Assembly (NCBI GenBank): GCA_045531685.1
Contig: JAZSEL010000166.1
Location: forward strand, 1 to 16,976
Reading direction: 5' to 3'
Origin: RGIG8767 sp045531685
GTDB taxonomy: Bacteria; Bacillota; Clostridia; Lachnospirales; Lachnospiraceae
DNA length: 16,976 nt
Shown here: in pieces, positions 1 to 6,754 of the stretch
Position numbering within the stretch: position 1 is the first letter of the stretch
Layout: every line of letters begins with the position of its first letter
The notes under the pieces: model-generated
Databases searched by the model: none
Told to the model about the DNA's origin: nothing
Seen by the model: only the letters and a program-made list of their open reading frames with translations
Position numbers and translations under genes: made by a program

Positions 1-29
1 GTATTTCCTATATCCAACGCTAATATCAT
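1..29 (-). CDS. coaX: Type III pantothenate kinase, N-terminal start only (partial)
   Basis: Only the first nine codons and part of a tenth are inside the window; the gene runs off the left edge. The ATG at 29-27 is preceded by AGGAG with a 7-nt spacer. The peptide begins MILALDIGN and the next codon starts AC, consistent with Thr. That is the usual opening of CoaX, whose first strand ends in the phosphate-binding D-x-G-N-T motif of the ASKHA fold. CoaX phosphorylates pantothenate, the first committed step of coenzyme A synthesis. The position behind an ECF S component and coaBC on the same strand supports the call. The peptide is too short to exclude another ASKHA kinase, but the context makes coaX by far the likeliest. 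Confidence 0.75.
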
Positions 30-94
30 ACGTAATCTCCTAATCCTATTAGTCAATTAAGGGCATTGGTATTATAACCATACGGATACCTCAA

Positions 95-718
95 TTAGTT
101 TGCGCGATAGACTTTTAACAATACTTTTCCTAATGCCAATACTAAAATTGCTGCCGCAATCGCTTCCGGAATTCCGGATGCGGTTATCGTACCCATAATC
201 AAACCGAAGACAGCAGAAACTGCAACTTCTTTTGCTTCGGCATACTGTTTTGCAAACAATATGTAAATACTTCCCATTACACAAATGGTATTGGTCATAG
301 AGCCTACAAAACCGGTTATTGCTAATCCAATAGCACCATTAAACTTAATTTTTTTGAATAAAATCCATAACCATCCTGCTGCTACACCGATAAGAACACG
401 GCAGCCGATAGAAACCCATAATGCTTTTACACAGCCCGCTAAACCAGTTGTACTTAAAAACGGGGAAAAAGCAAAGGATAATAAAGTAGGTGCCATCGTA
501 TTACTGATTAGCGAGCATACACCAAATGTTGCTCCTAATATAGCTCCGGCCAAAGGGCCCAATACAATCGCACCAATAATTACCGGAATATGTACTGTTG
601 TTGCCTTAATGATAGGGAGCTGAATCATTCCCAGAGGCGTGTTTGCAAGAAGCACTACGATTGCCATCATAAGTGCAACAGTTACTTTCCAGCGAGTGTC
701 TTTTTCAATTTTTGTCAT
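95..718 (-). CDS. panT: ECF transporter S component, probably pantothenate-specific (PanT-like)
   Basis: This is a 207-residue, very hydrophobic protein with about six membrane segments, the size and shape of substrate-binding (S) subunits of energy-coupling factor transporters. Such subunits work with a shared EcfA/A'/T module encoded elsewhere; none is visible here. The ATG at 718 is chosen over the upstream in-frame ATG at 757 because AAGGAGG lies about 8 nt before it, and the extra residues (MYPERNDNKEE...) look like untranslated leader. A conserved-looking stretch PIIKATTVHIPVIIGAIVLGP sits near residues 36-56, and the middle is rich in Gly and Ala. The substrate is inferred from the neighbours: coaBC lies 91 nt upstream and coaX 65 nt downstream on the same strand, so pantothenate is the natural candidate. 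Another vitamin cannot be ruled out from the sequence alone. Confidence 0.75.
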   Translation of the reverse strand: MTKIEKDTRWKVTVALMMAIVVLLANTPLGMIQLPIIKATTVHIPVIIGAIVLGPLAGAILGATFGVCSLISNTMAPTLLSFAFSPFLSTTGLAGCVKALWVSIGCRVLIGVAAGWLWILFKKIKFNGAIGLAITGFVGSMTNTICVMGSIYILFAKQYAEAKEVAVSAVFGLIMGTITASGIPEAIAAAILVLALGKVLLKVYRAN

Positions 719-809
719 AATATTTTCCTCCTTGTTATCGTTCCTTTCCGGATACAATACGGTGTGATATACCGGATATCCTGACCTAATAACCGGTACT
801 CATAATAAA

Positions 810-2027
810 TTACTCTTTCGAAATCAACGAAAGAATTTTATCCAGAATGATGTTGGCTGCATCCTCTTTACTCATAAGTTCGAGTGACACTTCCTCATTC
901 TGTGTAATCAGAGTCAAAACATTGGTATCATTTCTGAATCCTGCCCCCTCTACCTTCAGGTTATTAGCTGCAATCATATCCAGATTCTTCTTAACCAGCT
1001 TTGCTCTGGAATTACCTATCATGTTGGATGTTTCCATGGAAAAACCACAAAGGAACTGGTTTTCTCCTTTATGCTCTCCCAAATATTTTAGTATATCATC
1101 GGTGCGTTCCAATGGAATGGATAATTCTCCATCGGACTTCTTAACCTTTTCATCACTGACATTAACAGGGCGGTAATCTGCCACTGCCGCTGCTTTAATA
1201 ATAATATCCTGTTCATTGCTAACAGATGTAACCGCATCAAACATCTCTTTTGCAGACGTAACCGGTACTACTTTAACAAAATCAGGTGGTTCTATGGAAG
1301 TACGACCACTGACAAGTGTAACCTCAGCCCCTCTAAGCATTGCCATTTTAGCAAGTGCATATCCCATCTTGCCGGAAGAATGATTGGTAATAAATCTTAC
1401 CGGGTCAATAGCTTCCATGGTTGGTCCTGCTGTTATCAATATTTTTTTTCCGGTTAAATCTTTTTCATATGCAATCTCCCTAATAATATAAGAAAGCAAT
1501 TCTTCCGGTTCCGGCATCTTTCCGGCTCCGGTATCCCCACAAGCAAGATATCCGCTTGCCGGTTCTATAATCTCATAGCCATACTTTCTAAGTGTAGAAA
1601 GATTGTCCTGCAAAATCGGGTTGGTATACATATTTGTATTCATAGCCGGCGAAATAAATACATGGCACTTACATGCCATTATAGTAGTTGTCAGCATATC
1701 ATCTGCAATTCCATGTGCGATCTTCCCGATAACATTAGCACTTGCAGGTGCAAGCATCACCACATCTGCTTTTTTTGCAATAGAAACATGCTCTACCTGA
1801 AACTGAAAATTACGATCAAATGTGTCTACCAGACACTTATTACCGGTTAAGGATTCAAATGTAATAGGATTGATAAAATTGGTCGCATTCTTTGTCATAA
1901 TAACATGAACATCTGCATCCAATTTTTTAAGTGCACTAGCAAGTGAAGCAATCTTATATGCTGCTATACTTCCTGTCACTCCCAGCAACACTGTTTTTCC
2001 GTTTAACAATTTGGAATTTGTTTTCAT
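810..2027 (-). CDS. coaBC: Bifunctional phosphopantothenoylcysteine decarboxylase / phosphopantothenate-cysteine ligase
   Basis: CoaBC catalyses the second and third steps of coenzyme A synthesis: CTP-dependent ligation of cysteine to 4'-phosphopantothenate, then FMN-dependent decarboxylation to 4'-phosphopantetheine. The protein has 405 residues, the usual length. The N-terminal CoaC flavoprotein half shows GVTGSIAAYK (16-25), the catalytic-type His80 in VEHVSI, PASANVIGKIAHGIADDM (94-111), PAMNTNMYTNP (127-137) and the substrate-recognition Cys163 in GYLACGDTGAGKMP. The C-terminal CoaB half shows ITAGPTMEAIDPVRF (198-212), NHSSGKMG (215-222), AAAVADYRP (279-287) and the lysine cluster KVKK near 294-297. 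The ATG at 2027 overlaps the stop of the upstream PAS-GGDEF-EAL gene by 4 nt (ATGA), so translation is probably coupled. All key residues are present. Confidence 0.97.
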   Translation of the reverse strand: MKTNSKLLNGKTVLLGVTGSIAAYKIASLASALKKLDADVHVIMTKNATNFINPITFESLTGNKCLVDTFDRNFQFQVEHVSIAKKADVVMLAPASANVIGKIAHGIADDMLTTTIMACKCHVFISPAMNTNMYTNPILQDNLSTLRKYGYEIIEPASGYLACGDTGAGKMPEPEELLSYIIREIAYEKDLTGKKILITAGPTMEAIDPVRFITNHSSGKMGYALAKMAMLRGAEVTLVSGRTSIEPPDFVKVVPVTSAKEMFDAVTSVSNEQDIIIKAAAVADYRPVNVSDEKVKKSDGELSIPLERTDDILKYLGEHKGENQFLCGFSMETSNMIGNSRAKLVKKNLDMIAANNLKVEGAGFRNDTNVLTLITQNEEVSLELMSKEDAANIILDKILSLISKE

Positions 2028-4090
2028 TCCTCAATATCCTTTGCTAAAAATACATAATATACTTCTTCATCGTATTCATTTTTTACCAAATGACCATAAT
2101 CCTGCACATTAAACACTTTTCCATTCTTGGTAATAATACGATATTTTACAGCATCAAATGAATTATTTTCACTATTACCAATCTGCTTATTAATGGTATT
2201 TACCACACGTTCATAATCATCCGGATGTACAATTCCTTTGAAACTGTTATTCGTCAAATCCTTAAATTCATGTTCATTTTCACATTCAAACATACGAAGC
2301 AATTCTTCATTTGCGCAAATAATCTTTTCCTGTTCATCCTTGCGATAAATAAAAAATGCTCCCGGAAAAATAGAAAGAATATTATTTACATCGAATACTC
2401 CTCTATCTGACTTATGAATAATATTAATGCGTTCGGTTGACCACGCTTGATCTAAAAACTTAAGGAATACATCATACTCAACCGGGCGTGAATAATAGTA
2501 ACCCTGATGATAATTAGCAGAGTACTGGCCTACAAACTCCTTAATCTCCTCATTTTCAACGCCTTCCAGGCACACATCAATACCTAGTCTTCTGGTACAC
2601 TGCATGGTGGTATCCACGATAATCTGGTTATTATCCTGTTTTAATATATTCAAAATGAAAGTCTGGTCAATCTTTACACAGTCAATCGGTAATTGGCAAA
2701 GCATATCAATGGTGGAAGTTCCTGTTCCGAAATCATCCAATGCAATCTTAATATCATTCTCCTTAAAGAATGCCAACTGCTCCTTCAAATATTCCATATC
2801 CAAGTTACGACATCTCTCTGTCAACTCCAACTGAAGGTGATGATGCGGGAACTCCAATTCATCAAGAATATGTATTACATCTTCCCCGAATTCAGGATGT
2901 TCCAACTGACTGTACGACATATTAACATTAATAAAGAAATTGGGCTGAATTGCCATAATCTTCTTGGCATCTGACACTGCCTGACGCAGAATCCAAAGTC
3001 CCAATTCATAAAAATATGGATGCGCCTCAATCTGAGAAATAAAACGATATGGTGCCACCTCGCCAAATATCTGATTACGAAAACGAATCAAGGCCTCTGC
3101 ACCTATAACCCTACCCGTAATGGTAGAAACAAATGGCTGATAGCATAGATAAAAGCCCTCACATCCACTTAAAATACTACTCTTAATAGCTGAAAGTAAT
3201 TCCATGGACTGATGCAAATCTTCGTGAAGCTTATCATCATATACCAATAAATCATAAACAGCCTCTGCCTTTGTCTTCTCTATAATGGATGTCAGACAGG
3301 ACAAAATATCATGCGGATCTGAACTCCACTTCTCGGTGTAAATAGTACCGCCGACAATTTCCAAATTAAGTGCATTACCGTCTAATACAAAATGTTTGCA
3401 CAACTCACGCACTTTATCAAAGAGTTCTTTTACTTCCGCTAGTTCTCCACTCTTGCAAACAAAAATAAACCGAGTGCCTTCTACGCGGAACACATGTCCA
3501 CGTCCCTCTATCAATTCATGGAAAGCTTTTGCCAATTCGAAAATAACTTTGCTTCCAAAGTTATAACTATATAATGTGTTAATCTCCTGGAAATTAACAA
3601 ACTCAATAACCATAGTAATATATGGTTGATTATTATCATTATACTTATCAATTGTCTTCGTAAAACCATTGGTATTCTGAAGACCGGATAACGAATCGTA
3701 CACCAATTCTCCTGCACACACGGAAATAGAGCCCGCAAAAAACAAAGCTTCATTTGTCTCATCATCCCGGATAAGCCGGCCTTTACCTCTGCATAGCACA
3801 TAATTGCCTTTTGCATTCAGCACATGATAAAGCATAAAAAAGCTCTCTTTTTTCAGACTTAATACATCTGCTAATTCTTTTCTGTACTTATCGATGTCTC
3901 TTGGATGAATTCTGGACATCCAGGACTCCGCCTGACTCTCCATAACCACATCATCCATACCAAAGTACTCTTTGGCTGCTTTGGACCATCTGACTGTATT
4001 ATGCTTCAACTCTTGAATATACATAAATTTGCCGTCAGAAATCTCGTTAATTGTATCAAGTATTTTTCCTCTAACTTTTCGGTCTCTCAT
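2024..4090 (-). CDS. PAS-GGDEF-EAL-PAS protein, probable c-di-GMP phosphodiesterase
   Basis: This is a 688-residue cytoplasmic protein without membrane segments. Domains in order: PAS (about 18-122), a degenerate GGDEF domain (about 128-290), an EAL domain (about 300-545) and a second PAS domain (about 565-686). In the GGDEF domain the signature is EGTRF (204-208), so cyclase activity is not expected. The EAL domain keeps the residues known to bind metal and c-di-GMP: E332 of EAL, N390, E425, the D452-D453 pair in DDFGTG, K473 in VKID, E509 and E512 in LEGVE, and Q529 in HQGYY. It should therefore hydrolyse c-di-GMP to pGpG. The PAS domains presumably sense a ligand or redox state. The start at 4090 follows AGGGGG with a short spacer. 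It is the first gene of the CoA cluster and overlaps coaBC by 4 nt. Confidence 0.9.
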   Translation of the reverse strand: MRDRKVRGKILDTINEISDGKFMYIQELKHNTVRWSKAAKEYFGMDDVVMESQAESWMSRIHPRDIDKYRKELADVLSLKKESFFMLYHVLNAKGNYVLCRGKGRLIRDDETNEALFFAGSISVCAGELVYDSLSGLQNTNGFTKTIDKYNDNNQPYITMVIEFVNFQEINTLYSYNFGSKVIFELAKAFHELIEGRGHVFRVEGTRFIFVCKSGELAEVKELFDKVRELCKHFVLDGNALNLEIVGGTIYTEKWSSDPHDILSCLTSIIEKTKAEAVYDLLVYDDKLHEDLHQSMELLSAIKSSILSGCEGFYLCYQPFVSTITGRVIGAEALIRFRNQIFGEVAPYRFISQIEAHPYFYELGLWILRQAVSDAKKIMAIQPNFFINVNMSYSQLEHPEFGEDVIHILDELEFPHHHLQLELTERCRNLDMEYLKEQLAFFKENDIKIALDDFGTGTSTIDMLCQLPIDCVKIDQTFILNILKQDNNQIIVDTTMQCTRRLGIDVCLEGVENEEIKEFVGQYSANYHQGYYYSRPVEYDVFLKFLDQAWSTERINIIHKSDRGVFDVNNILSIFPGAFFIYRKDEQEKIICANEELLRMFECENEHEFKDLTNNSFKGIVHPDDYERVVNTINKQIGNSENNSFDAVKYRIITKNGKVFNVQDYGHLVKNEYDEEVYYVFLAKDIEE

Positions 4091-4100
4091 GCTGCCCCCT

Positions 4101-4120
4101 AAAGAACAAAATTGCTCTTT
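4101..4120 (-). promoter_or_regulatory. Hairpin next to the ribosome binding site of the EAL gene
   Basis: On the minus strand AAAGAGCA and TGTTCTTT can pair across an ATTT loop (8 bp, one G-T pair). The hairpin ends directly beside the AGGGGG ribosome binding site of the gene starting at 4090, so it could affect translation initiation. It has no T tract after it and is not a terminator. Confidence 0.35.
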
Positions 4121-4177
4121 ACATAAACTGTGTACCTTACCGTTTCCCCGTCCTAAAAATACCCCTATACATAGTTA

Positions 4178-4206
4178 ATTTTACTATTTTTATAAAACAA
4201 TTGCAA
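4178..4206 (-). promoter_or_regulatory. Probable sigma-A promoter of the EAL-coaBC-panT-coaX cluster
   Basis: On the minus strand TTGCAA (4206-4201) is followed by a 17-nt spacer and TAAAAT (4183-4178). Transcription would start near 4171 and give a leader of about 80 nt. No other equally good promoter was found between here and 4260. No known riboswitch was recognised in the leader. Confidence 0.5.
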
Positions 4207-4270
4207 GATTAACATAACATATTTTTGTTTCATATATAATACGATTTTGCTCAAACCTATTACGCATACG

Positions 4271-4298
4271 AAAAGGGTGCTATATTTCTATAACACCC
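4271..4298 (-). terminator. Rho-independent terminator of the SPFH-RHH operon
   Basis: On the minus strand GGGTGTTATA and TATAGCACCC form a 10-bp stem (one G-T pair) closed by a GAAA loop. TTTT follows at 4274-4271. It lies 7 nt after the stop codon of the small ribbon-helix-helix gene and separates that operon from the EAL-coaBC transcript. Confidence 0.85.
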
Positions 4299-4304
4299 AT
4301 ATCG

Positions 4305-4508
4305 CTAACTAATATCCAATTCCGGTGGTACATCAATCTCATCGGACACATACTTCCCATTTTTCTTCCTTTGACGTACACACTCAGTTAATAAATATTC
4401 AATTTGACCATTCACTGAACGAAAATCATCTTCTGCCCACGCCGCTATTGCATCATACAATTTATTTGACAAACGGAGTGGTACTTGTTTTTTTCCTGTA
4501 TCTGCCAT
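4305..4508 (-). CDS. Small ribbon-helix-helix (Arc/MetJ-type) DNA-binding protein
   Basis: This 67-residue protein has the pattern of a ribbon-helix-helix repressor: a short strand with alternating polar residues (KQVPLRLS, 7-14), helix A (NKLYDAIAAWAEDDF, 15-29), a turn and helix B (SVNGQIEYLLTECVRQR, 31-47). A short acidic tail follows (DEIDVPPELD). Such proteins bind DNA as dimers through the strand. The ATG lies 2 nt after the stop of the SPFH gene, and an AGGAAG sits inside the end of that gene, so the two are one operon. Similar RHH proteins with the R-S-V-N-x-Q-I-E motif are known to me next to SPFH/band-7 genes in other Gram-positives. No toxin gene is adjacent, so it is more likely a regulator than an antitoxin. 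The natural target is the palindrome at 5594-5612 (inference). Confidence 0.8.
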   Translation of the reverse strand: MADTGKKQVPLRLSNKLYDAIAAWAEDDFRSVNGQIEYLLTECVRQRKKNGKYVSDEIDVPPELDIS

Positions 4509-4510
4509 AT

Positions 4511-5527
4511 TTAATATAAACTTCCTGAATTCACAATTGGTTGTGCATCATGATTACCACAAAGTACTACTAATAAATTAGAAACCATAGCAGCTTTTCT
4601 CTCTTCATCCAATTCTACTACTTGGTTCTGATTTAATCGTTCCAATGCCATCTCTACCATTCCTACAGCACCACCAACAATCATCTTTCTTGCGTCAATA
4701 ATAGCAGAAGCCTGCTGTCTCTGCAACATTACAGCTGCAATTTCCGGTGCATATGCAAGATAAGTAATTCTCGCCTCCAGAATCTCAAGTCCTGCTTCCT
4801 GTACTTTTTCTTGAATCTGCGCACGAATTCTCTCTGCTACCACTTCGCTGGAACCGCGAAGGCTTCCTTCATCTGCCTGTCCATCTCCCGTAGTATCCAC
4901 ACCCACCGACACATCATATGGGTAAATGCGAACAATATCACGAAGAGCGCTGTCACACTGTAATGACAAATATTCTTTATAGTTATCTACATTAAATACG
5001 GCTTTGGCTGTATCAACAACACGCCACATAACCGCAATTCCAATTTCAATCGGATTACCGAGACAATCGTTAATCTTCTGACGGTTATTATTCAGTGTCA
5101 TAACTTTTAAGGATACTTTTTTGCTTTTCGCTTCCTTATTCAGATTAATATCTTCACCGTTTAATGAAAATGTATTTCTCTTATGTGTATCTACACCACT
5201 CTGATTCAATTTTGTCTCTGCTGCCGGATTCACACTCTCACAAAATGGATTAACAAAATAAAAGCCATCTTCGCGAAGTGTACCAATATACTTACCAAAC
5301 AAGGTCAGCACTAATGCCTCCTGTGGTCTTAATACCTTAAGTCCCGCAAACGGAATCCAGCCAATTACCAGCCATACAATTCCTACAATAAGTAAAATCG
5401 GATTATTCGTATCATCCAATACAAATCCGCCACAAATGGTAACTGCAATCCCCAATAGATACTCTAACACTGTAAGTATCAACACTGCCATTCCATTCTT
5501 TTTCTGTCCAATTACCTTTTCCTTCAT
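4511..5527 (-). CDS. SPFH / band-7 domain membrane protein
   Basis: The protein has 338 residues from the ATG at 5527. That start is chosen over a GTG at 5551 because AGGGTGAT precedes it at good distance. Two membrane segments lie at about 13-36 and 43-62. The SPFH domain follows: LKVLRPQEALVLTLFGKYIGTLREDGFYFVNPF begins it, AVMWRVVDTAKAVFNVDNY marks its core, and a helical stretch with RIRAQIQEKVQEAGLEILEARITYLAYAPEIAAVMLQRQQA is typical of the family's C-terminal coiled coil. The tail LLVVLCGNHDAQPIVNSGSLY resembles the conserved end of this bacterial subfamily. SPFH proteins oligomerise at membranes as scaffolds and are linked to membrane stress and organisation; the precise role of this subfamily is not known. 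It is the first gene of an operon with the RHH protein. Confidence 0.9.
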   Translation of the reverse strand: MKEKVIGQKKNGMAVLILTVLEYLLGIAVTICGGFVLDDTNNPILLIVGIVWLVIGWIPFAGLKVLRPQEALVLTLFGKYIGTLREDGFYFVNPFCESVNPAAETKLNQSGVDTHKRNTFSLNGEDINLNKEAKSKKVSLKVMTLNNNRQKINDCLGNPIEIGIAVMWRVVDTAKAVFNVDNYKEYLSLQCDSALRDIVRIYPYDVSVGVDTTGDGQADEGSLRGSSEVVAERIRAQIQEKVQEAGLEILEARITYLAYAPEIAAVMLQRQQASAIIDARKMIVGGAVGMVEMALERLNQNQVVELDEERKAAMVSNLLVVLCGNHDAQPIVNSGSLY

Positions 5528-5593
5528 ACTATCACCCTTTTTCCTTTCCACTTTACACGATGCATCGGTATGTCATTCCTTTGTGTTTCGTTT

Positions 5594-5612
5594 TGATATC
5601 ATTATGATATCA
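5594..5612. promoter_or_regulatory. Perfect 19-bp palindrome, operator-like
   Basis: TGATATCAT and ATGATATCA are exact inverted repeats around a single central T. The site covers the -10 element of the SPFH-RHH promoter. A repressor bound here would block RNA polymerase; the RHH protein of the same operon is the obvious candidate. Confidence 0.6.
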
Positions 5613-5631
5613 CATAGATTTATTTTGTCAA
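5604..5631 (-). promoter_or_regulatory. Sigma-A promoter of the SPFH-RHH operon
   Basis: On the minus strand a perfect -35 TTGACA (5631-5626) is followed by a 16-nt spacer and TATCAT (5609-5604) as -10. The -10 lies inside the 19-bp palindrome. Confidence 0.65.
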
Positions 5632-5677
5632 TACTATTTTTGTAATCAAATACAATTATAAAAATATGTACTTTACT

Positions 5678-5709
5678 CTATTTGCTTTCAAATAGTGATA
5701 TGTTACAAT
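5678..5709 (+). promoter_or_regulatory. Possible promoter of the patatin-like gene with a small inverted repeat
   Basis: TACAAT at 5704-5709 is a good -10 box. The -35 region, TTTGCT at 5681-5686 with a 17-nt spacer, is weak. CTATTTG (5678-5684) and CAAATAG (5689-5695) are exact inverted repeats over the -35, so a bound activator or repressor is possible. Confidence 0.4.
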
Positions 5710-5747
5710 TCACTTATTGTTTCTTAGACCATGTAGGAGGATTTACT

Positions 5748-6602
5748 GTGAAAAAGGGGCTGGTTTTAGAAGGCGGTGCCATGCGTGGTTTATTCACTGC
5801 CGGAATTATAGATGTATTAATGGAAGAAGGAATCGAATTTGACGGCGTTATCGGTGTATCTGCCGGAGCTTGTTTTGGCTGCAATTATAAGTCCGGTCAA
5901 ATCGGACGCACCATCCGCTATAATTTAAAGTACTGTAAAGACCCACGCATGGCCGGAATCCGTTCCCTACTTTTTACGGGTGATATTTACGGAGCTGAAT
6001 TCTGTTATCGTGATATTCCAAAGAAACTTGATATTTTTGACACCGAAGCTTTCACTAGCTCTCCGATGGAATTTCATGTAGTAGCAACTGATATCAATAC
6101 AGGCAGACCTGTCTACCACAAATGTGTAGACGGTGGCGACAATGACCTTGATTGGATTCGTGCTTCTGCTTCCATGCCACTGGTATCCCGCATCGTAGAA
6201 GTAGACGGAATGAAATTATTGGACGGTGGAATTTCAGATTCTATTCCGTTACAATACTATCAAAGTATTGGTTATGAAAAGAATGTCGTTATCCTTACAA
6301 GACCACAGAATTATAAAAAAGGTCCAAACAAATTAATGCCTCTTATGCGTATGCGACTTGGTAAATATCCTAATTTTGTTGCAACCATGGCAAATAGACA
6401 TAACGATTATAATGAATCCATCCGCTACATCCGACAGGAAGAGCAAAAAGGAACCACTCTGGTTCTCTGTCCGGATGAAGAACTACCAATAAACCGTGTA
6501 GAACACGATCCGGATAAAATTCAGAAGGTGTATGACCTTGGAAGACGGACTGCAGTTAAGAATCTTGATAAGATACGAGAGTTCTTGGAAATACAATCGT
6601 AA
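5748..6602 (+). CDS. Patatin-like phospholipase family protein (YjjU/RssA type)
   Basis: This is a serine hydrolase of the patatin fold, expected to cleave acyl esters of lipids in the cytoplasm or at the membrane. The protein has 284 residues when started at the GTG at 5748, which follows AGGAGG with a 7-nt spacer. The ATG at 5682 lies over the predicted -35 region and has no ribosome binding site, so it is rejected. The Gly-rich oxyanion loop is LEGGAMRG (7-14), the nucleophile Ser38 sits in GVSAG (36-40) and the catalytic Asp159 in LDGGISDSIP. The dyad is complete. The C-terminal 100 residues (MRMRLGKYPNFVATMANRH...) match the helical extension usual for this prokaryotic group. There is no signal peptide. 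It is monocistronic, divergent from the SPFH gene and convergent with glnA. The physiological substrate is unknown. Confidence 0.9.
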   Translation: MKKGLVLEGGAMRGLFTAGIIDVLMEEGIEFDGVIGVSAGACFGCNYKSGQIGRTIRYNLKYCKDPRMAGIRSLLFTGDIYGAEFCYRDIPKKLDIFDTEAFTSSPMEFHVVATDINTGRPVYHKCVDGGDNDLDWIRASASMPLVSRIVEVDGMKLLDGGISDSIPLQYYQSIGYEKNVVILTRPQNYKKGPNKLMPLMRMRLGKYPNFVATMANRHNDYNESIRYIRQEEQKGTTLVLCPDEELPINRVEHDPDKIQKVYDLGRRTAVKNLDKIREFLEIQS

Positions 6603-6608
6603 TTTTCA

Positions 6609-6746
6609 GAGCCATGCACCATTCGGAAGCCACCCTATCGGGCAGCTTCCGAATGTACAGCGTCGCCGTATACAAAAACGGCGTAAGAAATGCGTTTGTG
6701 AGCGAGCTCTCACGCATTTTCTTACGCCATTTTTTGTGCATGGCTC
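6609..6746. repeat. Structured intergenic element with 11-bp terminal inverted repeats and inner hairpins
   Basis: GAGCCATGCAC (6609-6619) and GTGCATGGCTC (6736-6746) are exact inverted repeats that frame the element. Inside are a perfect 11-bp hairpin, CATTCGGAAGC (6620-6630) with GCTTCCGAATG (6645-6655), and a longer imperfect hairpin, GGCGTAAGAAATGCG (6680-6694) with CGCATTTTCTTACGCC (6713-6728). CGCCGT (6664-6669) can alternatively pair with ACGGCG (6678-6683). Folded, this gives a three-way-junction shape. It fills nearly the whole space between two convergent genes. It may be a MITE- or REP-like repeat; copies elsewhere cannot be checked here. Confidence 0.65.
6672..6738. terminator. 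Probable bidirectional terminator (patatin-like gene and glnA)
   Basis: The long hairpin at 6680-6728 is followed by ATTTTTTG on the plus strand and by GTTTTTG on the minus strand, so it can end both converging transcripts. The stem has about 15 pairs with a one-base bulge, and an inner GTGAG/CTCAC extension across a short internal bulge. Confidence 0.7.
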
Positions 6747-6754
6747 ATGCTTTA

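Noticed and set aside
719..809. Inverted-repeat-like CCGG and GGATATCC motifs between coaBC and panT
   Set aside because: Pairing is interrupted after four bases and no T tract follows, so neither a terminator nor a riboswitch is supported.
4091..4170. Possible c-di-GMP riboswitch in the leader of the EAL gene (GGACGGGGAAACGG)
   Set aside because: The GEMM core with its conserved tetraloop and receptor is not present; only a short G-rich run resembles it.
4305..5527. Toxin-antitoxin system formed by the RHH protein and its neighbour
   Set aside because: The partner is a 338-residue SPFH membrane protein, not a small toxin.
5682..5747. Longer patatin-like reading frame starting at ATG 5682
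   Set aside because: This ATG lies over the predicted -35 and has no ribosome binding site, while GTG 5748 follows a perfect AGGAGG.
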